Shown here in pieces: positions 12,366 through 24,815 of a stretch of 64,000 bases of DNA. The DNA lies in contig NC_088777.1 in the NCBI RefSeq assembly GCF_954871325.1, positions 6,549,366-6,613,365 on the forward strand. Reading direction: 5' to 3'. A program made the translations under genes and the position numbers. Source of the DNA: Gordionus sp. m RMFG-2023. Taxonomy: Eukaryota; Nematomorpha; Gordioida; Chordodea; Parachordodidae. The first letter of the stretch is position 1. Each line of letters starts with the position of its first letter. The notes beneath the pieces are model-generated. The model did no database searches, was not told the origin of the DNA, and saw nothing but the letters and a program-made list of their open reading frames with translations.

Positions 12366-13560
12366 AATGCTTATTATAATGGGACAGGGCGGGAGTTACA
12401 GGAGGTCCCAAGTGGGAAAAGTCCCCTCCCCCACCCCCCCCCTTAAAAAATAAATATTTGGCCCTCAAACCTGACCCCTAGAAAAAATCTTTGGCCCCAA
12501 AATAATTTTCCGGCCCCTCAAATTTAATGAAAATTTTTAAAATTAGTTATTTTTAAAATAAATTTTAAATATTTATTTAAAAAACATGTCTAGTTTGTAA
12601 ATTTCTTTCTATAATGTTTTATTATTATCCAATAAAAAATCATCATTCATTCATATTATATCATTTTTATGTTTTGTGTATAACATTATATAGGCGCTTC
12701 GTATTATGTTTAAATTGGATAATTATTTTATTTATTATAGTTCAATCACAATAATATTAAATATAACCAATTATTTAAAACATGCGTGAATTTTAGAATT
12801 ATGAAGAAACAATCATTTATTAATTCCTAAAGTTGAAAAAATGTCAAGCAACATCACAACTTACAATCTATAACAAAAATTTTAATAAGGCAACAAATTA
12901 ACCGAAATCGTTACTATCTTAAGTCAATATTTATTTGATTTGATGCTATTTCATAGCATACAGGTGCTACCTTTTCGTGGGACTGGTTTAACAAAGTAAA
13001 AATGGTGCTAATGATGAAAACATAATTTATTCTTCTGGACTATTTATACCAATGTTTTCATTCTAAAAAGATCCTGAATTAAATAAAATCATGAAATTTA
13101 TAGCCAAAAATATATCATCACCCCAGATTCAAAACGAAGCAATATCTATAATGGCAAATATGATGTTTGAATTTTCAGATAAAAATAGCAAAAGTGAAAT
13201 GCTTTTTTTTTGTCTTAAGGCTGATGAGACAAAAGATGTTGTGAAAACCTGAGCATAATTATTCACTATATTTTTTCAGGAGAAGCCCAAGAAAATTTAA
13301 AAGAAATTATTAATTTAGAGTGTTTTTCTGACTTCTGTTTGCATTTTAAAGCAACTTAATGAGTTAAATATTAATTCAACGTAATAATAAGTCAAGCATA
13401 TAATGGTGCAAACGTCATGTTGGACCGAAATGGTGGGGTATAAATCATACTTCAAAAATTAATTAATTAAAAAGTTGATCTTTACATTGATGCAACCATA
13501 AGTTGCATCTTATGGTTCAAAATCGGTATGAATAAATACTGCATTGCTAAAATGCATTGC
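12366..13560 (+). mobile_element. Second copy of the ZMYM-like hAT, truncated
   Basis: Same family as 9,525-11,747. The first 150 bases share the GTCCCC/GGCCC left end and the following AATTTTTAAAATTAG region, and both share CAAGCAACA and CACCCCAGAT landmarks. The plus strand shows the DUF4371-like landmark ADETKDVVKT at about 13,220-13,250 and a YNGANVM-type segment at about 13,400-13,420. The C-terminal dimerisation domain and right terminal repeat are missing, so the copy is 3'-truncated near 13,560. It lies in the same satellite as the first copy. Confidence 0.65.
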
Positions 13561-14475
13561 TAAAAAGCAATTAATCATAATCAATCAAAATTTGATCATA
13601 TAATATTTTTTTAAAAATAATTTTTATAAACATTTATTTTAATGTAAATAAATCAATTTTTTTATTAATTAAAAAATTGAGACTAAATATCAAATAATTT
13701 AAAATTCTATTTTTACTTAATATTATTGGAAAAAAAATATATTTCCTAGCTTATTACAACTTAAATTTTATTTATCAATTATAATATTTAACAAATATAT
13801 ATATCCATAAGAGGGCGTTAAATGCATAAATTTGAAAATATATTCTTAGGAAGCCAGAATAATTATTGGATAGCGCTAGTTTTATATTTGGGTATAAATT
13901 AATGTGAAAAACCTAAAAAAATTTTAAAAAATATAGATTTCTTTGACATTTAATTAATGAGTAGGTTTAGAATCGAAAATTAGTAGAAAATTTGTAAGGC
14001 CCATATTGCTGGCCTTATTGATCAAAACTCTTCATTTTTGGTTTATACGTGTATAATAAAAAGAAATTATATTGTAAATTTATAATTTGTGATAAAAATG
14101 GCAGTCCCATGATGAGTTCTTTTTATATTTTTAAAGTTGTTTATTAATTATTATTTTTTTAGTTATTTACTTAGATAATATTTTTTTAAGAAAATAAAGA
14201 TTTTGAAATTAAAATTAAGTAAGTTTTTTTATATTTTTGAAGTTAAGTTTATTATATTATTATTTTTTTTAAAGTTTAAATTGAAGATTTTATTGATTTC
14301 GAAAATAGGCAGGAAAAAAGAGGCTTGTTTATAACCAATTTACCCCGCCCCCTAAATAAAAATGCTCCAAAAATATTATAAATTTTTATTCAAGTTCAAT
14401 CTTGCCGAATTTATAAATAAATGTTATCAAATGTACTTGTCTAACATAAAAAAAATAGCGATGTAATTAAAAATA
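13561..14475. other. No gene seen
   Basis: AT-rich sequence with long A and T runs. No open frame of interest, no repeat family recognised and no splice-flanked coding segment on either strand. Confidence 0.5.
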
Positions 14476-14479
14476 TCCG

Positions 14480-14850
14480 GCCATAAAGTCCGTATCTAAT
14501 TCTGATGTGTTGATAGTGGGGAGGAGTAGAAGGGAGTATAATGCAAGATTAGTAGAGGTGTTGACAAGTATACAAGATAAGGGTTTGAGAACAAATTTTA
14601 ATTTTAAGAAGATGAGTTTGGGGAAAAAGGGAAATATATAAGACCGATATTGTAAGAACATTGAGAGAATTTTATTGGAATTAATTGCAAACTTTTCTGG
14701 ACTTGATTAATTATCACCATTGTTTTATCGCTAATTTTGCTAGTATTGCAGCATCTTAATTAGAATTGAAGAAACAAATTCGATTCGAGAGGCCTAATTT
14801 CATAGTAAAGGAGTAATTCTCGAATAATTGTAAATATGGAGAATTTTGAT
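14480..14850 (+). mobile_element. Ty3/gypsy reverse-transcriptase fossil
   Basis: A GC-richer patch reads on the plus strand as two successive pieces of a gypsy-type pol. One matches the segment just after the catalytic YxDD (DVLIVGRSRREYNARLVEVL and KGLRTNF). The other matches the connection to RNase H (INYHHCFIANFASIAA). The order is that of the family. Only this internal scrap remains; no LTRs are visible. It is broken in several places and looks old. It is clearly different in sequence from the two gypsy elements at 36-49 kb. Confidence 0.7.
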
Positions 14851-16205
14851 ATATAGATTTTTATTTGGCATCATCCAGAAATATTATAAATAATTTCAAA
14901 TTTTTGGTATTTCAGTAATTTTTCACCCTGTTTTAAGTATTTAAAAATAAATAATTTTGTTTATCTGTGTATAACTTTATCAGAGTATCTATTATTTTAA
15001 ATTTTAAAATATCTGAAGAGCTCTCTATGAAATCTTAGTGAAAATGAATCAACTGTAACATATATTACTCTTATTGGAAAATATATAAATAATTTATTTT
15101 TTCATTTAATGTATTTTGAATTAATTTAAACTACTATATAATTTTGTTAAATGTAATAATATAATATATATGTGAAAGATTTCACATATAAAATATGATA
15201 GTATCTTGGAAATCAAATATTAAATCAAATTATTTAAAAGTAGACAATTTTTAGGTTTAATGTTAACAGGCACAATCAGTGGGTAAATTTTCTTGAATAA
15301 AACACATTTAGTTAATATTTATCAATAAATATAATGGTATACCTAAATTTTGAGGCTTTCCATGTGTAATGTTTAACTTAACTAAAATAAAATTTTCATA
15401 TTAAATTATTTTATAATAATACTGCTAGGATTAAAAATAGTTAGCTCAAGCCATGTTTATCTGTTATATACCTTGAATTATATCCTCAAATTTTAGTCAG
15501 ATTTTGTGATTTATTTGATATTTATAATTAAAATACCTGTATTATATGATAATATAAAAGTATTTAAAATTTATTAATATTTGGGTGAGACATGATCAAT
15601 TAAATGTTAATAGGAGACAAAATTTTTCACTATTCATCCAGCCTATTTTAAATATAATAGCCCGAGCAGTTCTACTAATAAAGATCAACTAGAATTGATC
15701 ATGAGGAATCTAAATAGAGTTATTAAAGCTTTACTGAATTACTTTGGTCTTTCTTTATAAGTCCTCATATTATGTGAGATTTTAATAATATATCAAATTC
15801 TAAATTTACAAGCTAGGTAGAAGATGTTTATTACTAACATCGAAACACTATAATAATTAAAAAAATTAATGAATTCCAAAGTTTGGTACCAAATTAAAAC
15901 TCTGATTAATAAGAAATAAGAACCTGAAAAAACCCGATTTTTATTTGAAGGAATCAGGGTTATAACAAAAGTGATAGTGTTCAATTGAGTGATTCATAAG
16001 GTTTTCATTTATTGTTTCTAACTTGAAACAAAATTTTAAAATAGAAAAAGCTACATAAAATAACGAAGACGCCCTACCATAAAATAAAAGCAAAAATTAA
16101 ATAAATTGAGGGAAAATATAACTGAACAATTATACATATCGTTAAGTGTGTTTTATTAAAATATCAGATAAAGTTGTAATCCTTATATATAAAAAAAATT
16201 GATGT
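14851..16205. other. No gene seen
   Basis: AT-rich sequence. The minus-strand open frame at 15,793-15,984 has no recognisable motif. No repeat boundaries seen. Confidence 0.45.
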
Positions 16206-16211
16206 TTATGA

Positions 16212-16375
16212 ATAGCGTATGTGGTCTAGACGGTTGAGTACTTATATCGCAAACTGATAGTTCTGATTTCGAATCCAATAAGGGTCAAGTTTTTTCTAAA
16301 GCCAACTCTGTGGTTCTGTCCTTGGGGGATGATATATAGTAGATCGAACTCGACCACATGATTCCGTTAATATAT
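16212..16375 (+). mobile_element. tRNA-derived SINE
   Basis: The sequence has an A-box-like stretch (GTGGTCTAGACGGTTGAGTA, 16,221-16,240) and a B-box-like stretch (GATTTCGAATCC, 16,264-16,275) at about the spacing of an internal RNA polymerase III promoter, followed by AAGGGTC. A non-tRNA body (TCTGTCCTTGGGGGATG and onward to about 16,375) follows. The acceptor stem does not pair and the body continues, so it is a SINE head rather than a tRNA gene. No clear flanking duplication. Confidence 0.6.
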
Positions 16376-16903
16376 TTTAAAAAATAAGTCTTATTGCATT
16401 TTAATTAATTTTATTCGCTGTTTAGCAAGTGGTTTTATGTCATATCATTACCTAAAATAACTTAGATGTTGTGAAAAAAAAACTATTATGCTAATAACAC
16501 TTAAACAAATAAAGAAGTTAGACAGCTTTAAGATTCTTTAATAATTTATATTTTAATAATAATTTTAATTGGAGAATATTCTGTCCATATTTAATTAAAT
16601 TTATTTGACAAATTAGGCAATATTAATTAATTTTGAATTATTTAAAAACTCTTGTATGTTTTATATCATAATAACTTATCCTACTTTATGATAAATATAT
16701 TGATTTCTGGTAGATTGTAAATACATATTATTAAAAATTTTACTAATATTTAAATGTTTCTAATAATTCTTATAATAAAATTATTAATATTTGATTATCT
16801 ATATATAAATTTTTAAAAAAATTTTATATATCATTATATCAATTTTAATGATTATTTTGTAAATGTTAAAATATAAATTATAATGCAAATAATAAAAATA
16901 TAC
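16376..16903. other. No gene seen
   Basis: AT-rich, no open frame or recognisable repeat. Confidence 0.45.
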
Positions 16904-17055
16904 TTGTTAAAGAATTAGGGTTTTTGCCATCTTCTTGATGAAAGGTTAAAATTGATCCATTTTTTGATTTAATTTCTTGAATAAGTTGCATCATCTTATA
17001 ATCACACTGACATATTTTAGGGAAATCTATGAAATAGCGAAAGATTATTGACACT
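16904..17055 (-). CDS. Candidate internal exon of an unrecognised host gene
   Basis: On the minus strand a 152-base stretch lies between an acceptor (ATATTTAG) and a donor (GTATAT), both of the type used by the CAP gene at 62-63 kb. The frame is open throughout: one base, 50 codons, one base. Composition is protein-like: FIDFPKICQCDYKMMQL, then QEIKSKNG and TFHQEDGKNPNSLT. I do not recognise the family, and neighbouring exons were not found. It could also be a chance open frame. Confidence 0.35.
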
Positions 17056-17700
17056 CTAAATATTATCAAAAAAGACTATCTAGCCAATTGTAACCAATTA
17101 GAAATTACTGTATATAACTCCTTATTATATTTTTATCTAGAAAATAGCCCTTAATATTTCTGAATCTTTAAATATTATCAATATACTATATTGAGTAAAC
17201 TTCTGAGATTTAGTTATCTAAAATTTTTAATATTATATTATTTATTAATTTAATGATTATGTATAAATCAAATTATTTTATAATCAACTCCTTTTTTATA
17301 TTAGAATTGTAAGAATAGCATCGTGAAAGAATGACATTGCATTTTAAAATTTTAAGTATAAGTTTTGCTTTTTATTTAATCTGCCATATAATTTTGGTAA
17401 GATTAGTTTTAGAATCATAATTACTGAGTTATTTTTTAAAAATTTTTTATTATTTTTAATTTACGATTGGTTTATTTATTTTATATCTTTTTATGAGAAT
17501 TTTTAATGATTCATAATTGACTCTTCCGTTAAAAATTTTTTTAAATCTTTATAATCTATATTTTATAATAAGAATAAATGCTTTTATTTATTTGAATAAT
17601 ATTTTTTTAAATCTCCTTGCTTCAATTGCGGTTCTATAACAAATTATTATTTAGATACTTTCCCTAAAATTTATAAATATAACTAACCAACTAACCTTAT
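17056..17700. other. No gene seen
   Basis: AT-rich. The sequence around 17,210-17,340 resembles 18,715-18,815 (ATATTATATTATTTATT and TAGAATTGTA landmarks), so a dispersed repeat flanks the satellite block to the right. Confidence 0.4.
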
Positions 17701-18540
17701 AAGTAATGATATAGTTAACTCTTTGATAGAACAAGAATACAAATTACATCATGTAAAAATAACTTTATATGTCCTATTTTGAATAAATATAATTATTAAC
17801 TACTATATTAATTTTTAAAAATGCTTAAAATAAATTAATAAATAAAAATAAACCTGGGGATTGAGTTTCGCTGATCGTAGTGGTTACTAAAATTTTTGTT
17901 TGCGATTTAATAGTAATTATATTATTGGTGGAATTATTTAATTATCAACTTTTTTGATCTAACAATAAATGGCATCATATAATAAAATGATATGAACGAT
18001 CTTGGAAAAATATATATTATAATTACCAAATAAATTTTAAAAAGTTTTTTAATTTTTATTTAAATTAACCTGGGGTTGGAGTTCTGATTGTAGAGGTTAC
18101 TAAAAAATATTTATTAATCATGTGATGATTAAAAATAGAATAATAATCAACTTTTTTGATAAGTAAAAAAACATTATTTAGCCGATTTTGAATAAATATA
18201 ATTTTTAACTACAAAAATGTTTTAAAATTAATTAATAAATATGAATAAATAAACCTGGGGGTTGACTTTCGTTTATCGTAGGGGTTACTAAAATTTTCGT
18301 TTGCGATTTAATATAGTGATTACATTATTGATGTAATTATTTAATTATTAACTTTTGATCTAACAATATATAAGATTCACATCATTTAAATATAACATTA
18401 TATAGCCGATTTTGAATAAATATAACTTATAACTACTTAAAAAATTTTAAAAATGTTTTAAACCTTGGGGTTGACTTTCGTTGATTGTAATGGTTACTAA
18501 AATTTTAGTTCACAATTTAATAGATGACAACATTATTAAT
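17701..18540. repeat. Satellite array, about 200-bp period (block 3)
   Basis: Same satellite as at 8.6 kb. Markers like GTAGTGGTTACTAAAA lie near 17,878, 18,090, 18,283 and 18,489 (spacing about 193-212). The two unit types again alternate (GGTTGAGTTTCGCTGATCG, GGTTGGAGTTCTGATTG). About 4 units are recognisable; their sequences differ from each other at many positions, so the array is not recently homogenised. Confidence 0.8.
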
Positions 18541-21148
18541 GAAATCATTTAATCTTCAATTTTATTGTCTATCTAATATATAATATATATAATTTATAAA
18601 TATAATTATATTGTATGGATAAATTAAATATAGATGAATTACAAATAATTTTCATGTTTTTAAATTCAATAATAATAATAATATACCTGGTGTTTTAGGA
18701 AGTGTTGTACCTAAAATTTAATATTATATTATTTATTTCTTTTAGTAATTAAATCAAAATCCAATTATTTTAAATTTAACTTTTTTTATGCTAGAATTGT
18801 ATGAAAATTATTGCGCACTATTTAAATAACAATTTTCTTATTTATTTAATCTGCCAAATTATCATTGGTTATTTTTTTTTATTTTTTCCATTATTTGTTT
18901 ATTTTGGAAACAATGTGGATACTAAAATTACCGATATTATATTATTTGCTAATTAATACATCGATTACTTCATAAATCGAATTATATTAGCAACATTCTT
19001 CTTTACCTGATAATAAAAATATCATCATGAATATAATGATATTGGAGGAGCTATTTTGATTTCTTTTTAAATTAATTTGGTTTAAGACAAATTAAATCAT
19101 CTATAAGTCAACATTTTTAATCTAGTTCTAACAAAAATGACATGGGTGGGAAGTCTATAGGGGCAAATATTTAACTAGCTTAAAATGTTATTAGGTAAAT
19201 TTAAGAAAGAGGATGGGGTTTCCTTTGCCCTTCCTACCTTCAAACTTATTTGTTTAATATTAAAAATAAATTTTATCATAAAGAATGTTATGAGAATATT
19301 TATTAGTTTTTATTTATTAATTATATATTTTTAAGTAAATAAATAAAATATAGTAAGACACTATTTAAAAAAATTTATAGCGAAAGCGGTTAAGCATAAC
19401 CTTTATATGAACATAAGCCTCCTTAACTTTGGACAGTTAAATTTAGTATAATATCTCAATTATATTTTTAATTAATATATTTTTGGTCAGAGATTCAATT
19501 TTTTTAAACAAATAATAAATATTCCTTTGCAAATAGCAATCTTAATACAATTTTTAAAGACTAGAAAATTTCCTAAAAATATAATGATATTCCAAGGACC
19601 ATGAAGTTTTTCACATATATTTTCTTGTTCTAATTAAATTATTATGGTATTCAAAAAAAAATTCTGTTTTAAAATAATTTATATATTTACAAATAATTTA
19701 TAAATTAAGAATGAATCAAATGGAAATATATTATTTGACTATTCTGATAAAAAAATTATAGATTAACATTTTTCACTATTTAAAAATTTTTTATTAGAAA
19801 AATAATTATATGAAAAATCATAAATAATGTGAAAGTTCATAAATTTATAATTATAATATTTTTTCCATATTTTGGCTGTCGAATTATATGATTTACATTA
19901 TAATATATATGAAGTATATTACATTTTCGTTTTTAGATTCCTTTGAAATATATTTTTAGGTCCATTTTGGTCAATATTTAAATAGCATATTATATTAATT
20001 AAAATAAAAAATTTATCTTAGCCGCATGTCCTGGCACAGGGGTGGGCATGATATAAATGGCATTGTATATATATTTATATATATATATACGTCAATCATA
20101 TGTTTTGTATGAAGAAGATAATTTAATAAATTTTCTCCACATGTTTAGTATGTTTTGCATTATAAATCTATAATTGAGAGCGTTTTATTAAGTTTAGAAA
20201 TGTGATTTTGCTGGAAATGTATTTCAATATGTGTTGAATATCCACCCGAAAATATTTCAGACAATTTTATGACCAACCTTTGAAGATAGCTTAATTTATA
20301 TTAATTTATATGAATTTCGCGCAAAATCAGATTATTAAATTATAAAACAACGGGCTCAATTAATGAATTTAAAAACAAAAAATAAAACAGCATTACCCTA
20401 TTTATTTTTTTTATATTATGATCATTAATTATTAATGGAATTTAAAAAGAAATCAAATATTTTACCGAATTCTTTCCCTAAATTAATTTAAAGAATAAAT
20501 TACATTTTAAAAAAAATATGATTAAATTAGGCGAGCATTTATACCGATTTTTTAAAAAAATTTCCTCTATTTGGTGACTAATAACTTTCTTATTTTAGTT
20601 GTTTTACCTAATTTTTCTATGTGACAACCCTCGGAAAATGAATAATCAGCTGTGTAGTAACAGATCAACATCCAAGGATTTAATCTTAACTTGAAAATCA
20701 TTTTTGGGCGAGAATATATCTCATCAGGGCTTTCGAGCTTTATATTAAACCTCGGAGAGATATTTCAAGAAAATTAAAGTTTCTCTTAAGAAATTATTAA
20801 TCAAATCCATTAAAATTTTATTTTGATGATATTGATATTGGTATAATATTTTAAAAAAAATGATAAAACACTAAAATATTAAAACAACTATATAAAAATA
20901 TGTAAAAATATATAAAATTACTAAAATTGTGTTTAAAAATTTCTAATTAAAGGTTTGTTTAAGAAATAAGGATTCGCAATTTTCGTTTGTTATGCTAAAA
21001 AATTTTCGTGATAAAGTTTTTAAAAAAATATATGTAGACTGTGAAAAATTGCCGTTGTTGAAATGACTATTGGCTGAAATATAAAGTTATTTAATTTTGA
21101 ATATTTATTAATTTTTTTATTTTCCCTACAAGTAAGAGGGTTTGTATT
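18541..21148. other. No gene seen; AT-rich with a TA microsatellite
   Basis: About 2.6 kb with no recognisable gene. A short TA-rich microsatellite lies at 20,068-20,090. A 10-residue start-like frame at about 19,600 (MKFFTYIFLF then stop) is too short to believe. Patches at 19,140-19,235 with GGGTGGG and CCTTTGCCC may be old transposon edges. Confidence 0.45.
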
Positions 21149-21388
21149 AATTGATGAAGGAAAGAATGATCAGGTTGCATCCCAAATAAGGAATTTCCCA
21201 TTAAACCAGGGGGTGCAGGTTAAGCTCGGGTCTGAGGCCGTCTTGTAATGAGAGGTTGGTAGGTTCAAGGATTTTGGGTATTATAGTCTTATTAAAAGCG
21301 TTATGTATAATTTTATAAATGCTTAATGACGGAGATGACGTCCTTGATTGCGGGTGCAGTTTAGACCATGTCTGACGTTAGGTTGAAC

Positions 21389-21791
21389 CAGTGGCGTAGC
21401 TAGGAATTTTCCTTAGAAGGGGTCCATACATATAAAAGCTGGGGGCTTCGCCCCCAGACCCCCTTTAACGGGCCTTCGGCCCTTTGCTACGGCCTTCGGC
21501 CGGGTTTATCTTACAAATCATAACCTTATCTTCGATAATATATAATAAATATATTTTTTAAATGCATCAATAATATGTTATTATAATTTAGTAGATTATT
21601 CTCAATGACTTTATAATAATACTATCCAGAATAATTTCAATAGTAATATAATATCCTTCCACAAACATCAAAACTAGAAAAAAATAATTCATATAAAATC
21701 GCTTTTAAGTCTTTTGAACGTATAATCTCAAAAAAAATTTTGCTCTGGGAGGGGTCCAAACCCGAAAACCACCCCCATAGCTACGCCACTG
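21389..21791. mobile_element. hAT MITE, 403 bp, with 8-bp target-site duplication
   Basis: Left end CAGTGGCGTAGCTAGG, right end TAGCTACGCCACTG: imperfect terminal inverted repeats of the common hAT type. The 8-bp word GGTTGAAC lies immediately on both sides (21,381-21,388 and 21,792-21,799), the classic hAT target-site duplication. The interior has short GC-rich palindromes (GGGCTTCGCCCCC, GGGCCTTCGGCCC) and no coding sequence, so it is non-autonomous. It interrupts the C-terminal part of the LINE. Confidence 0.92.
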
Positions 21792-22688
21792 GGTTGAACA
21801 GCTAGGCTGCATTGGTAGCAAGAGTGTGAATGTTTAAGCGAGCATCAAGTCTAAAGCCTAAAGTAACTCTCAGTTGGTCATTGGATAAGAGATTATCTAA
21901 GGTTTGGCTTGGAAGGGCTTCGATGATATATTTGTTAGAGATTTCGGTAGGAAATGTATAACCGTCTGGGGTTAGGAGATTCCATCTTTCTATTGCTGCT
22001 GCAAGAAGATCATAAGGAGTTATGAATAGTGTTGCGTAATCGGCTAATTTTAGCCGACTAAAAACGGCTTAGCCGAGATTTTAGGTGGAAAAATCGGCTA
22101 AGCCTAATTAGGTATAGCCTAAAAATTGGCTAAACCTAATTAGGCCAAGCTTAAAAATCGGCTAAACCTAATTAGGCTAAGCCTAAAAATCGGCTAAGCC
22201 TAAAAATGGGCTAAGCCTAAAAATTGGCTAAAATAAATTAGTCAAAATTCTGCCTCGATGCTTAGCATTAATTATTATTTATTTATTTTAGTAAAATAAT
22301 TTATTTTATTTATATTTAATGTAAATATTTTATTATTATCAACAAATAAACATGATATGATTTAATATTTTTTATTTATATTATTATATTTTGAAATGAA
22401 AATAAATTTATTTATTTGATGTTTTTTTAATAAAAAAAATAATATGCTGCTATATTGTAAAAATGTAATATTCTTTATAATATAATTTATTAGTGATTTT
22501 CACAATCTTCTTTGTAAATACATCTTTTATTGAGAAATTATATTGTAAATTTTATTAGATAAATAAACAATCTTTTAGGTGAAATCTTTTATCATTTTTT
22601 TAAAATTATCTATTTATTATTAAATAAGGTGGATTTTATGAAACTTTTTTGATGTTATTTTATATGATCTTTAGGATAATATTTTAAT

Positions 22689-23440
22689 GTGACAATTGTC
22701 ATAATCGTTCTTTTATAAGTTTTTTGAATTTTTTTGAAGAAAGTATGTTAAAATAAGTATTAATAACATGTGTAAATATAAATTTAGTGAAGATGTACCA
22801 TAGAAAACTGACAATAATCATAATCGCTATTTTTAAAGTTTTTTGAATTTTTACGAAAATATGTTAAAATAAGTATTAATAACATGTGTAAATATAAATT
22901 TAGTGAAGATGTACCAATGAAAAGTGACATTTGTCATAATCGTTAGTTTTTTGAATTTTTTTGAAGAAAATATGTTAAAATAAGTATTAATAACATGTGT
23001 AAATATAAATTTAGTGAAGAAGTATTAATGAAAAGTGACATTTGTCATAATTGTTATTTTTAAAATTTTTTGAATTTTTTTGAAGAAAATATGTTAAAAT
23101 AAATATTAAAAACATGTTTAAATTAAAATTTAGTGAAGATGTGCCATAGAAAAGTGACAATTGTCATAATCGTTATTTTTAATTTTTTGAATTTTTTTGA
23201 CGAAAATATGTTAAAATAAGTATTAATAACATGTGTAAATATAAATTTAGTGAAGATGTACCAATGAAAAGTGACAATTGTCATAATCGTTATTTTTAAA
23301 GTTTTTTGAATTTTATTGACAAAGATATTTTAAAATAAGTATTGATAACATGTTTAAATAAAAATTTAGTGAAGATGTACTCTAGATAAGCGACAATTGT
23401 CATAATGGTTATTTTTAAAGTTTTTTGATTTTTTTTGACG
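22689..23440. repeat. Left-arm tandem array, about 7 units of 111-120 bp
   Basis: Each unit carries GACAATTGTCATAATCG or a variant (near 22,690, 22,810, 22,925, 23,036, 23,154, 23,270, 23,390) and then TTTTTTGAATTTTTTTGA, AAAATAAGTATTAATAACAT and AAATTTAGTGAAGATGTACC. The core GACAATTGTC is a perfect 10-bp palindrome. No coding meaning. Confidence 0.9.
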
Positions 23441-23747
23441 AAAATAGTTAACTTGCATCGATATTGATTTTAAAATAGAAAAAAAAGTTTACCCAAATTT
23501 TAAACAAGATTGTCTGGTGAAAATTGGTAAAAAAATAATAATTTCTAACTTAGGATTAGATATTATGATATAAATTTTGCATTATGATTTCTGACCCGAT
23601 GAACAAATGTAATAAAATGCCAATTTGCTCCTGTTTTTGGGGAAGAATCTATTATTACCATATGTTTTTCTATGGCATATACTCAGGCAATTTTAATTTT
23701 ACAATCTATATTTTTACCCATTTACATCAAAGAAATTTTAAAAATAA

Positions 23748-24815
23748 CGATTATGACAATTGTCACTTTTCTATATTACATCTTCACTAAATATTTATTT
23801 AAACATGTTATTATTACTCATTTTAACATATTTTCGTCAACAAAAATCAAAAAACTTAAAAAATAGTGATTATGACAATTGTCGCTTATCTAGAGTACAT
23901 CTTCATTAAATTTTTATTTAAACATGTTATATATACATATTTTAAAATATTTTCGTCAAAAAAATTCAAAAAACTTTAAGAATAACGATTATGACAATTG
24001 TCACTTTTCATTGGTACATCTACACTAAATTTATATTTACACATGTTATTAATACTTATTTTAACATATTTTCGTCAAAAAAATTCAAAAAATAACGAAT
24101 ATGACAATTGTCACTTTTCATTGTCTTCACTAAATTTATATTTACACATGTTATTAATACTTATTTTAACATATTTTCGTCAAAAAAATTCAAAAAACTT
24201 TAAAAATAACCATTATGACAATGTCAATTTTCTATGGTACATCTTCACTAAATTTTATTTAAACATGTTATCAATACTTATTTTAACATATTTTCTTCAA
24301 AAAAATTCAAAAAACTTATAAAATAACGATTATGACAATTGTCACTTTTCTATGGTACATCTTCACTAAATTTTTATTTAAACATGTTTTTAATACTTAT
24401 TTTAACATATTTTCTTCAAAAAAATTCCAAAAACTTAAAAAATAACGATTATGATAATTGTCACTTTTCTATTGTACATCTTCACTAAATTTTTATTTAA
24501 ACATGTTTTTAATACTTATTTTAACATATTTCTTCAAAAAACTTTAAAAATAACGATTATGACAATTGTCAATTTTCTATTGTACATCTTCACTAAATTT
24601 TTATTTAAACATGTAATTAATACTTATTTTAACATATTGTCGTCAAAAAAATTCAAAAAACTTTAAAAATAACGATTATGACAATTGTCACTTTTCTTTG
24701 GTACATCTTCACTAAATTTTTATTTACACATGTTACTAATACTTATTTTAACCTATTTTCTTCAAAAAAATTCAAAAAACTTATAAAATAACGATTTGAC
24801 AATTGTCACATTAAA
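23748..24815. repeat. Right-arm tandem array, about 10 units, inverted
   Basis: The same unit in reverse orientation: ATTATGACAATTGTCAC-like markers near 23,748, 23,866, 23,983, 24,098, 24,209, 24,328, 24,448, 24,555, 24,675 and 24,793. There are three more units here than on the left arm, so the arms have drifted in copy number by unequal exchange or slippage. The long open frames read through these units are artefacts of the repeat period. Confidence 0.9.

Noticed and set aside
16212-16285. A functional tRNA gene
   Set aside because: A and B boxes are present, but the acceptor and anticodon stems do not pair and a non-tRNA body continues; better explained as a SINE.
19595-19635. MKFFTYIFLF, a signal-peptide-like start
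   Set aside because: Ten codons then a stop, no donor site; expected by chance in T-rich DNA.
23584-24666. Several plus-strand open frames of 60-107 codons
   Set aside because: They run through inverted 111-120 bp tandem repeats of a non-coding transposon; repeated IFTKFLFKHV words just mirror the DNA repeat.
22689-24815. Regular repeats resembling a CRISPR array
   Set aside because: Units are about 115 bp with no unique spacers, inverted between two arms, in a eukaryotic transposon with TIRs and target-site duplication.
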